Shown: one piece after another, positions 27,664 to 36,981 of the stretch
Layout: each line of letters begins with the position of its first letter
Position numbering within the stretch: position 1 is the first letter of the stretch
Assembly: GCA_900466945.1 (NCBI GenBank)
Contig: UBNV01000006.1
Coordinates: forward strand, 496,001-560,000
DNA from: Hyphomicrobiales bacterium
Lineage (GTDB): Bacteria; Pseudomonadota; Alphaproteobacteria; Rhizobiales; Rhizobiaceae
DNA length: 64,000 nucleotides
Direction: 5' to 3'
Translations under genes and position numbers: made by a program
The notes under the pieces: model-generated
Databases searched by the model: none
What the model saw: only the letters and a program-made list of their open reading frames with translations
Told to the model about the DNA's origin: nothing

Positions 27664-28347
27664 ATGACGATCACCCTCTATTCTCTCTGCGGCACCAACG
27701 CAGCCCGCCCTTTTTCACCGCATTGCTGGAAGGTCGTGATGGCACTGCATCACAAGGGGCTCGTATTTGAAGAACGCCCGCTGGCTTTCACGGCGATCCC
27801 GACGGTGGAGAATGGCGCTTCCAAGACCGTTCCGGTTCTGCGGGACGGACAGGAACTGGTCTCCGACAGCTTCCGGATCGCGCAATATCTGGAAGAAGAC
27901 TATCCGGATGCGCCGAGCCTCTTCGGCGGTCCGGGCGGCGAGGCGGCGGCGCGGCTGGTGGAGGGCTATGCACAGCATGTCGTCCATGGCGCGATCACCC
28001 GCATCGCGCTGATCGACATCCACGATATGCTGGACCCCATTGACCAGGCCTATTTCCGCAAGAGCCGGGAAGAGCGTCTTGGCAAGAGCCTTGAGGAGAT
28101 CGCAGCCGGACGGGATGCGGCGATCGCCGCGCTGCCGGCAGCGCTCCAGCCACTTCGCCACATGCTGTCTTTCCAGCCCTTTGTCGGTGGCGAAAAGCCG
28201 CTGTTTGGCGACTACATCCTGTTCGGTGCGCTGCAGTGGCTGAGGATTACCACGGGATCCCTTCACCTGCCGGAGGATGACCCGGTCAGCCGCTGGTTCG
28301 TTCGCTGCCTCGATCTCCACCAGGGTGTTGCCCGGGCCGTGGCGTAA
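27664..28347 (+). CDS. glutathione S-transferase family protein
   Basis: 227-aa protein with an N-terminal thioredoxin-like GST domain (MTITLYSLCGTNAARPFSPHCWKV...), the cis-Pro in TVPVL, the glutathione gamma-glutamyl contact SDSFRIAQYLEE, and a C-terminal helical domain. A Cys/Ser-type active site (residue in SLCGTN or FSPHC) is plausible, so thiol transferase or beta-etherase-like chemistry is possible. GAGACGC region upstream supplies the ribosome-binding site. Substrate unknown; single gene. Confidence 0.85.
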   Translation: MTITLYSLCGTNAARPFSPHCWKVVMALHHKGLVFEERPLAFTAIPTVENGASKTVPVLRDGQELVSDSFRIAQYLEEDYPDAPSLFGGPGGEAAARLVEGYAQHVVHGAITRIALIDIHDMLDPIDQAYFRKSREERLGKSLEEIAAGRDAAIAALPAALQPLRHMLSFQPFVGGEKPLFGDYILFGALQWLRITTGSLHLPEDDPVSRWFVRCLDLHQGVARAVA

Positions 28348-28464
28348 GGCTGCGCGGGAGCCCGATTATGACGTCGGCGTGAAATTCGTGGACCCCTCTT
28401 GTCTTCGTGATTCGGGGCGGGTAGATACCGCCCACTTTCCCTGACAGACAAAAGGATGAGACAG

Positions 28465-28887
28465 ATGGCGATTGAACGCACCTTCTCGATGATCAAGCCC
28501 GATGCCACCAAGCGCAACCTGACCGGTGCGATCACCAAGGTCTTCGAAGACAACGGCCTGCGCGTCGTCGCTTCCAAGCGCGTATGGATGAGCCAGCGCG
28601 AAGCCGAAGGCTTCTACGCCGTTCACAAGGAACGCCCCTTCTTCGGCGAACTGGTTGAAGGCATGACCTCGGGCCCGACCGTCGTCCAGGTTCTCGAAGG
28701 CGAAAACGCCATCCTGAAGAACCGCGAAATCATGGGCGCGACCAACCCGGCCAATGCCGACGAAGGCACTATCCGCAAGATGTTCGCCCTTTCGATCGGC
28801 GAAAACTCGGTTCACGGTTCGGACGCTCCGGAAACCGCTGCCCAGGAAATCAAGTACTGGTTCGCCGACACCGAGATCGTCGGCTGA
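28465..28887 (+). CDS. ndk: nucleoside diphosphate kinase
   Basis: Transfers the gamma-phosphate of ATP to nucleoside diphosphates (140 aa). Begins [18 protein letters not shown]; the phospho-histidine is His117 in [13 protein letters not shown] second in-frame ATG nine bases upstream (MRQ) lies at the ribosome-binding site, so 28465 is preferred. Followed by a good terminator; monocistronic. Confidence 0.97.
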   Translation: MAIERTFSMIKPDATKRNLTGAITKVFEDNGLRVVASKRVWMSQREAEGFYAVHKERPFFGELVEGMTSGPTVVQVLEGENAILKNREIMGATNPANADEGTIRKMFALSIGENSVHGSDAPETAAQEIKYWFADTEIVG

Positions 28888-28934
28888 ATCAAGTTTTGAG
28901 GCCTTGGCTTCAAGGCATTGGAAAAATTGAGAGA

Positions 28935-28960
28935 CCGGGGCCGCAAGGCTCCGGTTTTTT
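28935..28960 (+). terminator. intrinsic terminator after ndk
   Basis: Stem CCGGGGCC / GGCTCCGG (28935-28954, GCAA tetraloop, one G-T pair) followed by six T. Confidence 0.85.
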
Positions 28961-28992
28961 CGTCTGCGGACAAGGCTTTCCCGTAAGTGCGA

Positions 28993-29514
28993 TCATCGGG
29001 CGGCAACGTCTGGGCAGGAGGTCTCCTGGGCGTAATCGACCGTCCCATCCGCCTCGTAGACATCCGGATTGGGTGTGTAGACCGGGCCGACGACGAGCGG
29101 CTTGCCCGGCAGGATGGATTGGTCGAGGCTTGATGTGAGCGTCGTGTCGATCGTCTGTAGCACCGCACCCTTGCCATCGAGGACCTTGATCGAGATCGCA
29201 TAGGGATGATCCTTCACGACGCACCGCACCGGGGGGCTCTCGAGCGACACCTTTTCCCAGAAGGGAAAGATCTTGGTGCGGGTGATCAAAGCTTTACCGC
29301 CCGCCGGGTTCTCGAATGTCGCTTCGGCGAAGCTCGGCTCGGGCAGCGGTCCGTTGCGGGCGAGCGTCACCACATAGGTCGCCTGCGCCACGCGATAATT
29401 GAAGATGAACACCTTGCCGGAAAGCTTCAGCGGCTCGTCCAGATCTTCACGCTGGCAGCCCGCCAGAGACACGAGGCCAATCAGCAGGCCAGCCCCGATC
29501 GTAATCGCCCTCAT
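28993..29514 (-). CDS. predicted lipoprotein of unknown function
   Basis: 173-aa protein with a lipoprotein signal peptide: hydrophobic IGAGLLIGLVSLAG then the lipobox Cys at about residue 20 (SLAGC). The mature part looks beta-rich (KLSGKVFIFNYRVAQATYVVTLA...) with two further cysteines (RCVVKD and near the C-terminus, TSCPD), maybe a disulfide. I do not recognise the family. ATG overlaps the stop of the upstream CGNR gene (ATGA), so the two are co-translated. Start at 29514 chosen for this overlap and the signal peptide. Confidence 0.75.
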   Translation of the reverse strand: MRAITIGAGLLIGLVSLAGCQREDLDEPLKLSGKVFIFNYRVAQATYVVTLARNGPLPEPSFAEATFENPAGGKALITRTKIFPFWEKVSLESPPVRCVVKDHPYAISIKVLDGKGAVLQTIDTTLTSSLDQSILPGKPLVVGPVYTPNPDVYEADGTVDYAQETSCPDVAAR

Positions 29515-30062
29515 GGCGAGATCTCCTTCTTGTTCCGATGATAGTGGCGGCTGGCCTTCACCCGGTTCCCGCAGACCGCCATGTCGCACCATGTCCGGCT
29601 GCGGTTCTTGCTGCGGTCGATGAACAGCCAGCCGCAATTGCCGCAGATCTTCATGCGTTCGGGCTCGGGTTCACAGATGAGGCCGAGCGCCGAATGCGCG
29701 GTCGCAGCCTCAAGGCTGTCGTCGCCCGGTGATGCGCGCAGGGCCGCGGCGCTCGCCTCCAGCAGCGTCGCAAGTTGCTGCCGGCTCGCTTTTCCCCGCA
29801 CGCGGTTGCGGAAATAGGCGTCGATCGCCTCACGCAATTCCAGGAACAGCGTCGCGTTTTTCGGCGGCACAGGCCGAAGGACACCGAACCTGTCTCGTTC
29901 GCCTGTGAGCTGCGAAGCCGCCTCCGGAAAAGCTGCTAGTTGCTCCGGCACGGCGAAACGGTCGCGCCGCCCCTCCGGCTCGTGCCGCAGGATGACACTG
30001 TTCGCCACATCGAGTGCCAGTGCGCCACCGACGAAGCGGTGCGGGGTCCAGGAAAAGGTCAT
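29511..30062 (-). CDS. ABATE / CGNR zinc-finger domain protein
   Basis: 183-aa protein with an N-terminal ABATE domain (FVGGALALDVANSV...) and a C-terminal CGNR zinc finger: Cys140-x2-Cys143, then Cys159-x4-Cys164 followed by GNR. Such proteins are predicted stress-related transcription regulators; the finger is expected to bind DNA. Divergent from the LivH-like permease gene with 58 bp between starts, so it may control that gene. Its stop overlaps the lipoprotein start by ATGA. Confidence 0.85.
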   Translation of the reverse strand: MTFSWTPHRFVGGALALDVANSVILRHEPEGRRDRFAVPEQLAAFPEAASQLTGERDRFGVLRPVPPKNATLFLELREAIDAYFRNRVRGKASRQQLATLLEASAAALRASPGDDSLEAATAHSALGLICEPEPERMKICGNCGWLFIDRSKNRSRTWCDMAVCGNRVKASRHYHRNKKEISP

Positions 30063-30120
30063 GCTTCAATATAACTGGTAAAATGGTTTTTGACAGTTAT
30101 AAATGCGGTTGGAGGACCGC

Positions 30121-31017
30121 ATGGCCTATCTGCTGCAACAGCTCCTGAACGCGCTGCCCATGGCCAGCCTCTACGCCTTGCTGGCTTTCGGTTATGCGCT
30201 CGCCTTCGGGGTGACGAAGCGGCCGGACATCACCTTCGGCGCGCTGATGGCCTTTGCCGGTCAGATCTGTCTTCTGTTCACCGACTACGGCTGGAACCGC
30301 CTCTATCTCGTGTTGCCCGCGGCGCTCGGCCTTGGCCTCCTCTTCGGGTTCGCTTATACGCTGCTCGCAGGTTACTGGAACGCCCGCCATGTCATGATGC
30401 CGCTGCACCGGCACTCGCCGAACGCCGTGATCGTCGCGTCACTCGGAATGGTTCTGCTACTCTCGGAAGGCGCACGGCTCGCGCTCGACACGAGAAGCCT
30501 CTGGCTGCCGCCCATGGGTCAGCAGTTCGTCACCCTCTTTCTCGTTGATGGCGTGTCACTCGGTCTGACCCGACTGCAGATCCTGCATGTCGGATTGATG
30601 CTCACGCTGGTCGCGGCCGGTCATTGGCTGCTGACGGCGAGCCGGGCAGGGCGCCTCTGGCAGGCTGCCTGTCAGGATCCGCTGGCGGCGCGCCTTGTCG
30701 GTGTCGATGCCGACAGGATTTTCGTTCTCGCGCTGATCGGCGCTGCATCCATGGCGGCACTCGGCGGCCTGTCGGCGACGGCTCTCTATGGCACGATGGA
30801 TTTTGGTGCGGGGCTGATGTTCGGGCTGAAGGTGGTTCTGATTGCCGCCGTCGGCGGATCTTCGCATCCGCTGCGGTCGGCATTGGGCGCGGCCGCCGTC
30901 GGTTTCGCCGAGCAGATCTGGGGAGCCTACGGGCCACAGATCTGGCGTGACGCCGTCATCATCTCCGCTCTGATCTGGCTTCTGGTGATCAGTCGCCAGG
31001 AACGCATCATTCCCTAA
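30121..31017 (+). CDS. orphan branched-chain-amino-acid-type ABC permease (LivH family)
   Basis: Polytopic inner-membrane protein (298 aa) of the LivH permease family: about eight helices with the family segments LLAFGYALAFGVTKRPDITFG near the N-terminus, the central R-A-x-x-Q-D-x-A-A-loop (ACQDPLAARLVGVD) and the C-terminal VVLIAAVGGSSHPLRSALGAAAVG loop that contacts the ATPase. ATG 30121 has a GGAGG ribosome-binding site six bases upstream. No LivM, ATPase or binding-protein gene is adjacent, so it is either an orphan partner of a distant transporter or works differently. The stop codon lies inside the 3' end of convergent moaE (11-base overlap). Confidence 0.85.
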   Translation: MAYLLQQLLNALPMASLYALLAFGYALAFGVTKRPDITFGALMAFAGQICLLFTDYGWNRLYLVLPAALGLGLLFGFAYTLLAGYWNARHVMMPLHRHSPNAVIVASLGMVLLLSEGARLALDTRSLWLPPMGQQFVTLFLVDGVSLGLTRLQILHVGLMLTLVAAGHWLLTASRAGRLWQAACQDPLAARLVGVDADRIFVLALIGAASMAALGGLSATALYGTMDFGAGLMFGLKVVLIAAVGGSSHPLRSALGAAAVGFAEQIWGAYGPQIWRDAVIISALIWLLVISRQERIIP

Positions 31018-31480
31018 GCCAGCGGTCCCTGGCGCTGTTGTCCGTGTCCTTGGCGTCGATCCAGGCGCCGCTTGTCCCGTCCCGCCCGTGTTCCTTCTTC
31101 CAAAAGGGAGCAGAGGTCTTGAGGAAATCCATGACGAAGTTCGCGCCGTCGAAGGCCGCCTGCCGATGCGGTGCCGCGGCGATGACGAGCACGATCTGTT
31201 CGCCCGCTTCGATCCTTCCGAAGCGGTGGATGGCGGTGAGCCCGAGGAGAGAGAAACGGTCTATTGCCAGACCGCAGATCCGCTGCATCTCCGCCTCGGC
31301 CATGCCGGGATAATGTTCGAGCTCGAGTGCGGCAAGCGTGCCCGCTTCGTCGCGGCAGAGGCCGACGAAGGATACGAGCGCGCCGACATCCCGGCGCCCG
31401 GCCGTGAGTACCCGCGCCTCGGCTGCCGCGTCGAAGTCGTCCCGTTGGACCCGAATGATTGGTATGGGCTTGGCCGTCAC
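31007..31480 (-). CDS. moaE: molybdopterin synthase catalytic subunit
   Basis: Large subunit of molybdopterin synthase (157 aa), adding sulfur from MoaD thiocarboxylate to precursor Z. Visible motifs: GALVSFVGLCRDE, LELEHYPGMAE, HRFGRIEAGE, and the catalytic Lys region FLKTSAPFWKKEHG. Downstream of moaD and pgsA on the minus strand; its 3' end overlaps the convergent permease gene. The window also holds a molybdopterin enzyme (38.7-40.8 kb). Confidence 0.95.
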   Translation of the reverse strand: MTAKPIPIIRVQRDDFDAAAEARVLTAGRRDVGALVSFVGLCRDEAGTLAALELEHYPGMAEAEMQRICGLAIDRFSLLGLTAIHRFGRIEAGEQIVLVIAAAPHRQAAFDGANFVMDFLKTSAPFWKKEHGRDGTSGAWIDAKDTDNSARDRWLRE

Positions 31481-31508
31481 GGTCGTAAACTCCAGCGGCG
31501 TGGGCGTC

Positions 31509-31763
31509 TCAGCCCCCGGTCATCGGCGGGAAAATGCCGATCTCGCGGGCGCCCGCGATCGATTCATGATGCTCGACATGTTCCTGGTTGACCGCCACCC
31601 GGATCGCCTTGGGGAAACGTAGCGCCTCCTCATAGCCATCACCGAGCGTCGAAAGCCAGGCAACCAGTTCGCCAGCCGTCTTCACCTCGGCCGGAATGTC
31701 GAGTTCTTCCTCGCCCTTGCCGATCCGCTCACGGACCCAGGCGAAATAGACGATCTGCACCAT
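31509..31763 (-). CDS. moaD: molybdopterin synthase sulfur carrier subunit
   Basis: Ubiquitin-like sulfur carrier (84 aa) ending in Gly-Gly (PPMTGG), the thiocarboxylated tail. Start at 31763 sits one base after the pgsA stop; the longer frame (14 extra codons) lies inside pgsA. Pairs with moaE. Confidence 0.92.
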   Translation of the reverse strand: MVQIVYFAWVRERIGKGEEELDIPAEVKTAGELVAWLSTLGDGYEEALRFPKAIRVAVNQEHVEHHESIAGAREIGIFPPMTGG

Positions 31764-31764
31764 C

Positions 31765-32346
31765 TCAATCCACCATGTGCTTCGCGCCGGCGCGGAAATA
31801 GTCATAGCCGGTATAGATGGTCAGGATCGCGGCGATCCAAAGCAGCGTGATGCCGGCTTCGGTCGTATATGGCAAGATCTTGTCGCCGGCGGGGCCGGCG
31901 AGCAGGAAGGCAAGCGCGAACATCTGCGCCGTCGTCTTCCACTTGGCAATCTGTGTCACCGGCACGGACACCTTCAGCGCCGCGAGATATTCCCGAAGAC
32001 CAGAAACCAGGATCTCGCGGCAAAGAATGGTGATCGCCGCCCAGAGTGACCATCCGGCGATCGTTCCATCGGCCGCCATCAGCAGAAGCACCGAGGCGAT
32101 CAGAAGCTTGTCCGCGATCGGGTCGAGCATCTTGCCGATATTCGAGGTCTGGTTCCAGATCCGCGCCAGATAGCCGTCGAGATAGTCGGTGATCGACGCG
32201 ACGATGAAGATCGCAAGGCCGGTCCAGCGAGCGAAATCGGAACTCTGCAGCCGGCCTTCAACAAAGAAGCAGACAACGATCAGCGGCACGGCCAAAATGC
32301 GGGCGTAGGTGAGGAGATTGGGAATATTGTATGCGCGCGAAGCCAT
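31765..32346 (-). CDS. pgsA: CDP-diacylglycerol--glycerol-3-phosphate 3-phosphatidyltransferase
   Basis: Committed step to phosphatidylglycerol, inner membrane (193 aa). The CDP-alcohol phosphotransferase motif is complete: Asp54, Asp57-Gly58, Ala61-Arg62, Gly71, Asp75 and Asp79. Hydrophobic helices surround it. Gene order pgsA-moaD-moaE after uvrC is the usual rhizobial arrangement, although uvrC is separated by 121 bp. Confidence 0.94.
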   Translation of the reverse strand: MASRAYNIPNLLTYARILAVPLIVVCFFVEGRLQSSDFARWTGLAIFIVASITDYLDGYLARIWNQTSNIGKMLDPIADKLLIASVLLLMAADGTIAGWSLWAAITILCREILVSGLREYLAALKVSVPVTQIAKWKTTAQMFALAFLLAGPAGDKILPYTTEAGITLLWIAAILTIYTGYDYFRAGAKHMVD

Positions 32347-32467
32347 GATGCCCTGTCTTTGTATTCTGGTGCTTCAATAGATGTGATGGTTTTCGGTCGA
32401 GGCCGTCAACCTAAGAATTTTGAATAACCTTTTCGAACCTCTCGACCCCGGATGCGTCGTTTCCGTG

Positions 32468-34495
32468 TCAGTCGCCGCTGCTTTCGTGAAAATGATTGTA
32501 GATCAGCCGCGCCACGGCCTCCGAAATGCCCTCTACCGCCATCAGGTCGCTGACGGCGGCGCGGGAAACCGCTTTCGCCGTGCCGAAATGCTGCAGCAGT
32601 GCCCGCTTTCGGGTCGGCCCGATGCCGGCGATCTCGTCGAGCGGGTTTTTCACCATTTCCTTCTTGCGCCGCGCCCGATGGGAACCGATCGCGAAGCGGT
32701 GGGCTTCGTCTCGCATGCGCTGGATAAAATAGAGAACCGGATCGCGCGGGGGCAGAGTGAAGTCCGGCTTGCCCTGCACAAAGAATCGTTCGCGGCCGGC
32801 ATCACGGTCGACACCCTTGGCGACCCCAATCGCAATCACGCTGTCGGTGATGTCTAGTTCGTCGAGGATCTTGCGCACGGCCGACATCTGCCCTTGACCA
32901 CCGTCGATGAGGATCACATCCGGCCAGGCGGGGAAGCCGGCGTCCGCGTTGTCCTCGAGGGCCGCACTGCGATCCGGCTTGCCTTCTTCCTTCAGCAGGC
33001 GCGAGAAGCGCCGGGTCATGACCTCTCGCATCATGCCGAAGTCGTCGCCGGGCGTGATGTCGGTCGATTTGATGTTGAACTTGCGGTACTGGCCCTTCAC
33101 GAAGCCTTCCGGCCCGGCGACCACCATGCCGCCCACGGCATTGGTGCCCATGATGTGGGAGTTGTCATAGATCTCGATGCGGCGCGGCACGTAAGGCAGC
33201 TGGAAGGTCTCGGCGAGGCCCGCCAACAGGCGTGACTGCGAGGCGGTTTCGGCCAGTTTGCGCCCATGCGCCTCACGCGCATTGGAATTCACATGGTCGA
33301 CGAGATCCTTCTTCTCGCCGCGCTGCGGAACGCTGATTGCCACCTTGTGGCCGGCCTTTTCAGAAAGCGCCGTGGCCAGCAGATCCTGCTCGTCCACCTC
33401 TTCCGACAGCAGGATCAGCCGCGGCACGGGTTTGTCGTCATAAAACTGGGCAAGAAACGAGTTGAGCACTTCCGCCGCGCTGAGCTGCGGATCGGCCTTG
33501 GGAAAATAGGCCTGATTGCCCCAGTTCTGGCTGGCACGGAAAAAGAAGACCTGGATGCAGGAGAGCCCACCTTCGTGATGGATGGCGAAGACATCGGCTT
33601 CTTCCACGCCGGCCGGGTTGATGCCCTGGTGGCTCTGGACATGGCTGAGACCAGCAAGACGATCGCGAAACACGGCGGCGCGCTCGAAGTCGAGGTCTTC
33701 GGCGGCCTCGTTCATCGCGCGGGCCATGGCTTCCTTAACGTTCTGGCTCTTGCCCGAGAGGAAGTCCTTGGCTTCGCGCACGAGGCCGGAATAATCCTCA
33801 TCGCTGATCTCATGGGTGCAGGGACCCGAACAGCGCTTGATTTGATAGAGCAGACAGGGGCGCGTGCGGCTTTCGAAGACGCTGTCGGTGCAAGTGCGCA
33901 GGAGAAACGCCCGCTGCAGCGAATTGATCGTGCGGCCAACGGCGCTGGCCGAGGCAAAGGGGCCAAAATAGTCGCCCTTGCGGGCTCGGGCGCCGCGATG
34001 CTTGTAGATCGCGGGAGACCGACTGTCTCCGGTGATCAGGATATAGGGAAAGCTCTTGTCGTCGCGCAACAGCACGTTGAAGCGCGGACGCAGCCGCTTG
34101 ATCAGGTTGGCTTCGAGAAGCAGCGCCTCGACCTCGGTCCGGGTCGTGACGAATTCCATGTGCACGGTATCCCGCACCATGCGAGACAGGCGGTTCGAAT
34201 GCACGCGGCCTTGCGCATAGTTGCTGACGCGCTTCTTCAGGCTGCGCGCCTTGCCGACATACATGACCTCGCGGTCCTTGTTCAGCATCCGGTAGACACC
34301 GGGGGCATTCGGCAGGCGCTTGACGAATTCGGCAATCAGGTCGGCGCCGGTAAGTCCGGTCTCATCGAGTCCGTCGACATGCCAGTCGATCTCGACGCCG
34401 GGGCGGGAGGTTTCCACCTCAACCAGGCTCTCGTCGTCGTCGTCTTCCGTGCCGTCATAGAGAATGCCGCCATCGGGCAGCTTTCCTCCATTCAT
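32468..34495 (-). CDS. uvrC: excinuclease ABC subunit C
   Basis: Nucleotide excision repair endonuclease (675 aa) making both incisions. GIY-YIG nuclease domain at about residues 68-105 (PGVYRML...[13 protein letters not shown]), UvrBC domain near 215-250, RNase H-like C-terminal nuclease ([28 protein letters not shown]) and tandem helix-hairpin-helix at the end ([18 protein letters not shown]). N-terminus is extended by about 60 acidic residues compared with E. coli, common in rhizobia. Its ATG overlaps the upstream SDR stop by 4 bases. Confidence 0.96.
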   Translation of the reverse strand: MNGGKLPDGGILYDGTEDDDDESLVEVETSRPGVEIDWHVDGLDETGLTGADLIAEFVKRLPNAPGVYRMLNKDREVMYVGKARSLKKRVSNYAQGRVHSNRLSRMVRDTVHMEFVTTRTEVEALLLEANLIKRLRPRFNVLLRDDKSFPYILITGDSRSPAIYKHRGARARKGDYFGPFASASAVGRTINSLQRAFLLRTCTDSVFESRTRPCLLYQIKRCSGPCTHEISDEDYSGLVREAKDFLSGKSQNVKEAMARAMNEAAEDLDFERAAVFRDRLAGLSHVQSHQGINPAGVEEADVFAIHHEGGLSCIQVFFFRASQNWGNQAYFPKADPQLSAAEVLNSFLAQFYDDKPVPRLILLSEEVDEQDLLATALSEKAGHKVAISVPQRGEKKDLVDHVNSNAREAHGRKLAETASQSRLLAGLAETFQLPYVPRRIEIYDNSHIMGTNAVGGMVVAGPEGFVKGQYRKFNIKSTDITPGDDFGMMREVMTRRFSRLLKEEGKPDRSAALEDNADAGFPAWPDVILIDGGQGQMSAVRKILDELDITDSVIAIGVAKGVDRDAGRERFFVQGKPDFTLPPRDPVLYFIQRMRDEAHRFAIGSHRARRKKEMVKNPLDEIAGIGPTRKRALLQHFGTAKAVSRAAVSDLMAVEGISEAVARLIYNHFHESSGD

Positions 34496-35250
34496 TCATT
34501 GATCTCCGTACCGTGCCAAATCAGATGCTGGCCCCCATCCAAGGCGATCATTTGGCCGGTGATCGACGGCGTGTCAAAAAGAAAGCGGATCGTGCGGCCG
34601 AATTCGTCGAGCGAAGGGCCGCGCTTGAGCGGCAGACTGTCCACTTGCGCCTGGAAATCTTCGGGCCGCTGCCGGTCTGAGATCAGGGTAGGGCCCGGGC
34701 CGATCGCATTCACCCGGACGCGCGGCGCAAACGCTTGGGCAAGTGTCCTGGTGGCCGTCCAGAGCGTGGATTTCGACAGCGTATAGGAAAAGAAGGTTGG
34801 TTTCAGCGCCAGCACCCGCTGATCGATGATGTTGACGATGAGCCCCGAACGATCCTCAGGTAATGCCTTGACCAGTGCGCCGCTCAAAACGGCAGGCGCC
34901 CGCACATGCACGTCGAAGTGCCGATCGAAGATCTGGGCGTCGAATTCGACGGCCGTGTCGTCTTCGAACACAGACGCATTGTTGACGAGCAAGCCGACGG
35001 GGCCGAATTCGGCCACCGTTCGCTCCATGAGTGTCCCAATCTCGGAAATGTTACCCAGATCTGCCTGAAGCGCGATCGCGCGCTTTCCCTGCGACCTCAG
35101 CTCCCGAGCGACGGTTTCTGCTGCCTCGAACGAGCCGTTCGCATGCAAGGCCACGGCGAAACCATGTTCTGCCAAGTCTTCGACAATGGCGCGGCCAAGT
35201 CGTTTCGCGGAGCCGGTGACCAAAGCCACCTTGGGGATGCCGTTTTGCAT
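34492..35250 (-). CDS. SDR oxidoreductase, pteridine-reductase (PTR1/FolM) type
   Basis: 252-aa short-chain dehydrogenase. The cofactor loop is TGSAKRLG (residues 12-19) with the Arg typical of NADPH-dependent pteridine reductases. The usual catalytic Ser is replaced by Asp143 (NIIDQR), with Tyr156 and Lys160 in SYTLSKSTL, giving the Asp-Tyr-Lys arrangement known from PTR1 and FolM rather than Ser-Tyr-Lys. Function as dihydrofolate/dihydromonapterin/dihydrobiopterin reductase is likely but not proven. Co-transcribed with uvrC (4-base overlap). Confidence 0.8.
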   Translation of the reverse strand: MQNGIPKVALVTGSAKRLGRAIVEDLAEHGFAVALHANGSFEAAETVARELRSQGKRAIALQADLGNISEIGTLMERTVAEFGPVGLLVNNASVFEDDTAVEFDAQIFDRHFDVHVRAPAVLSGALVKALPEDRSGLIVNIIDQRVLALKPTFFSYTLSKSTLWTATRTLAQAFAPRVRVNAIGPGPTLISDRQRPEDFQAQVDSLPLKRGPSLDEFGRTIRFLFDTPSITGQMIALDGGQHLIWHGTEINE

Positions 35251-35616
35251 CGGATTACCTTGCGTCGTCAGGGTTGGTGCGCTGCATATATGGCGCTGAC
35301 ACGATATTTAAACAGCACCTCGCGGAATCTTCTCCCGCGTTTAGCTCTGTGATGCACGAGTATATTTTCAGTACAACTTTAAAATAGACTCAAGTAAATC
35401 CATAAACTATTTGTTATGGTTAACGAATCGTTTGTGTCTTTTAAGCAACGTCCCGATTTGGTCACTGCTGTGCCACAATGAATTCACATTTCGGCTCTTT
35501 CAATTCCTCAATTGGCCGCCAAATGTACATTCGGAACGGGCAGGGAATACCCAATAACGTTCAGGCCGCCGTTGGTTCTGATTGAAGTGCGGCCCGGAAC
35601 TGTAAAGGAGACTAAC
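35251..35616. promoter_or_regulatory. 366-bp intergenic region, SDR gene / outer-membrane protein gene
   Basis: AT-rich DNA (notably 35355-35450) between divergent genes. It must contain promoters for SDR-uvrC and for the outer-membrane protein. An AAAGGAG ribosome-binding site at 35604-35610 precedes the latter. TTAA-N7-TTTG at 35420-35434 resembles a CtrA half-site pair with a mismatch. No open reading frame of note, no RNA gene recognised. Confidence 0.4.
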
Positions 35617-36279
35617 ATGCGTAACCTCAAGATCATGCTTCTGGCATCCGCCACCACCGTCGTCGCTTTCGCCGCCCAGGCTGCTGACGCGATCTACCAG
35701 GCACCGGAAGCGCCGGCTGCCACCGAATCCTACTCTGCGCCGGCCGGCAACTGGTCGGGTGCTTATCTCGGTGGTGGCATCACCTATGACATGGGCAAGT
35801 TCACCGGCTCGAACGACGGCCGTGACGCCGATGGCGTCGGCGGCACCGTCTACGGCGGTTACAACATGCAGAGCGGCTCGATCGTCTACGGTGGCGAAGC
35901 CGACCTCAGCTATGCCGGTGAAGACGGCTCTGCCGGCACTGATGCAGCTGCAGGTACCCTCAAGGGCACCCAGGGCGTCAACGGCTCGATCCGCGGCCGC
36001 GTCGGCTATGACCTGAACCCCTTCCTCGTCTACGGTACGGCCGGTGTGGCTGTTGCCAACCACGAGCTGGAAGGCAATGGCACGAACGACGAGAAGCTGG
36101 CTGCCGGTTACACGGTCGGCGCCGGTGTCGAAACCTTCGTCACCGACAACATCACTGCGCGCGTCGAGTATCGCTACAGCGACTATCAGAAGCGCGACTT
36201 CGACCTCGGCACCGGCTCTGCCATCTCGAAGGGCTTCGACGACCACTCCGTCAAGGTTGGCATGGGCGTGAAGTTCTGA
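35617..36279 (+). CDS. small beta-barrel outer-membrane protein (Omp25/Omp31 family)
   Basis: 220-aa porin-like protein: signal peptide to AAQA (residue 22), Pro/Ala-rich linker, then an eight-strand barrel of the Omp25/31 (RopB-like) type: WSGAYLGGGITY, YGGYNMQSGSIVYGGEADLSY, GSIRGRVGYDLNPFLVYGTAGVAV, ARVEYRYSDY, and a terminal Phe (GMGVKF) for barrel insertion. Start fixed by AAAGGAG ribosome-binding site and signal peptide; the upstream in-frame extension is not coding-like. Strongly expressed family in rhizobia; followed by a strong bidirectional terminator. Confidence 0.92.
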   Translation: MRNLKIMLLASATTVVAFAAQAADAIYQAPEAPAATESYSAPAGNWSGAYLGGGITYDMGKFTGSNDGRDADGVGGTVYGGYNMQSGSIVYGGEADLSYAGEDGSAGTDAAAGTLKGTQGVNGSIRGRVGYDLNPFLVYGTAGVAVANHELEGNGTNDEKLAAGYTVGAGVETFVTDNITARVEYRYSDYQKRDFDLGTGSAISKGFDDHSVKVGMGVKF

Positions 36280-36300
36280 TCAACGATCAGTCCTGAAATA

Positions 36301-36330
36301 AAAAAAGCCGGGAGCAATCCCGGCTTTTTT
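36301..36330. terminator. bidirectional intrinsic terminator
   Basis: Perfect 13-bp inverted repeat: six A plus GCCGGGA (36301-36313), GCAA loop, TCCCGGC plus six T (36318-36330). Separates the convergent outer-membrane protein and GST genes. Confidence 0.92.
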
Positions 36331-36355
36331 GTTGTGGTATGCGGCCAAAGGGCCT

Positions 36356-36952
36356 TCAGGCCTTCGGCCGAAGCGCAGGATAAGGCTCGAAGTGCTTGGC
36401 GAACTTCGCCGGCCATTCGGTGAGCGCGGCCCGACCCTGTTCCCACTCGCCGGGAAAGCGCAGCATCAGATATCCGAGCGTGGCGGCGAGCGCGAAATGC
36501 CCGCCATGCAGCTTCTTGCCGATCTTCGGAAGATGTTTGTCCAGATGGTCGAGGCTGCGATTGATCTTCGCCCATTGGCGGTCGATCGCGTCCTGGCTCA
36601 CGAGTTCCGGCGGCCGAAAGCGCTTCTCGTAGACAATGGCCAGCAGGCAGTCGGCGATCCCGTCGGCCAGGGCCTCCAGAACTTCGGCTTCGGTCCGCTT
36701 CTCGTCCTTCTTCGGATAGAGGCGCTTGTCCGAGAGCCGGTTCAGGTAGTGCATGATCGCGCGGCTGTCGAAGATGGCGATGCCATCGTCGGCAATCAGC
36801 GTCGGGATCTTGCCGAGCGGATTGGCATCGACCAGTTCTGACGGATTTTCCGCCGTATTGACCCGGATCTCCTCCAGCTCGATGCCGAGATGGCGGGCCG
36901 CCATGCGGACTTTGGAGGAATAGGGAGAGGCGGGCGCGAAGAGCAGCTTCAT
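36356..36952 (-). CDS. glutathione S-transferase family protein
   Basis: 198-aa protein with N-terminal thioredoxin-like domain (MKLLFAPASPYSSKVRMAARHLGIE), cis-Pro KIPTLI, and gamma-glutamyl contact FDSRAIMHYLNR; helical C-terminal domain with Asp near LAATLGYLMLR. Ser in ASPYSSKV is the probable active-site residue. Divergence from the 27.7-kb GST is large. Downstream of the RNase T2 and rlmJ genes on the same strand. Confidence 0.87.
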   Translation of the reverse strand: MKLLFAPASPYSSKVRMAARHLGIELEEIRVNTAENPSELVDANPLGKIPTLIADDGIAIFDSRAIMHYLNRLSDKRLYPKKDEKRTEAEVLEALADGIADCLLAIVYEKRFRPPELVSQDAIDRQWAKINRSLDHLDKHLPKIGKKLHGGHFALAATLGYLMLRFPGEWEQGRAALTEWPAKFAKHFEPYPALRPKA

Positions 36953-36981
36953 GATGGTTTCCTGTGGCTCTCGTTGCGGGG

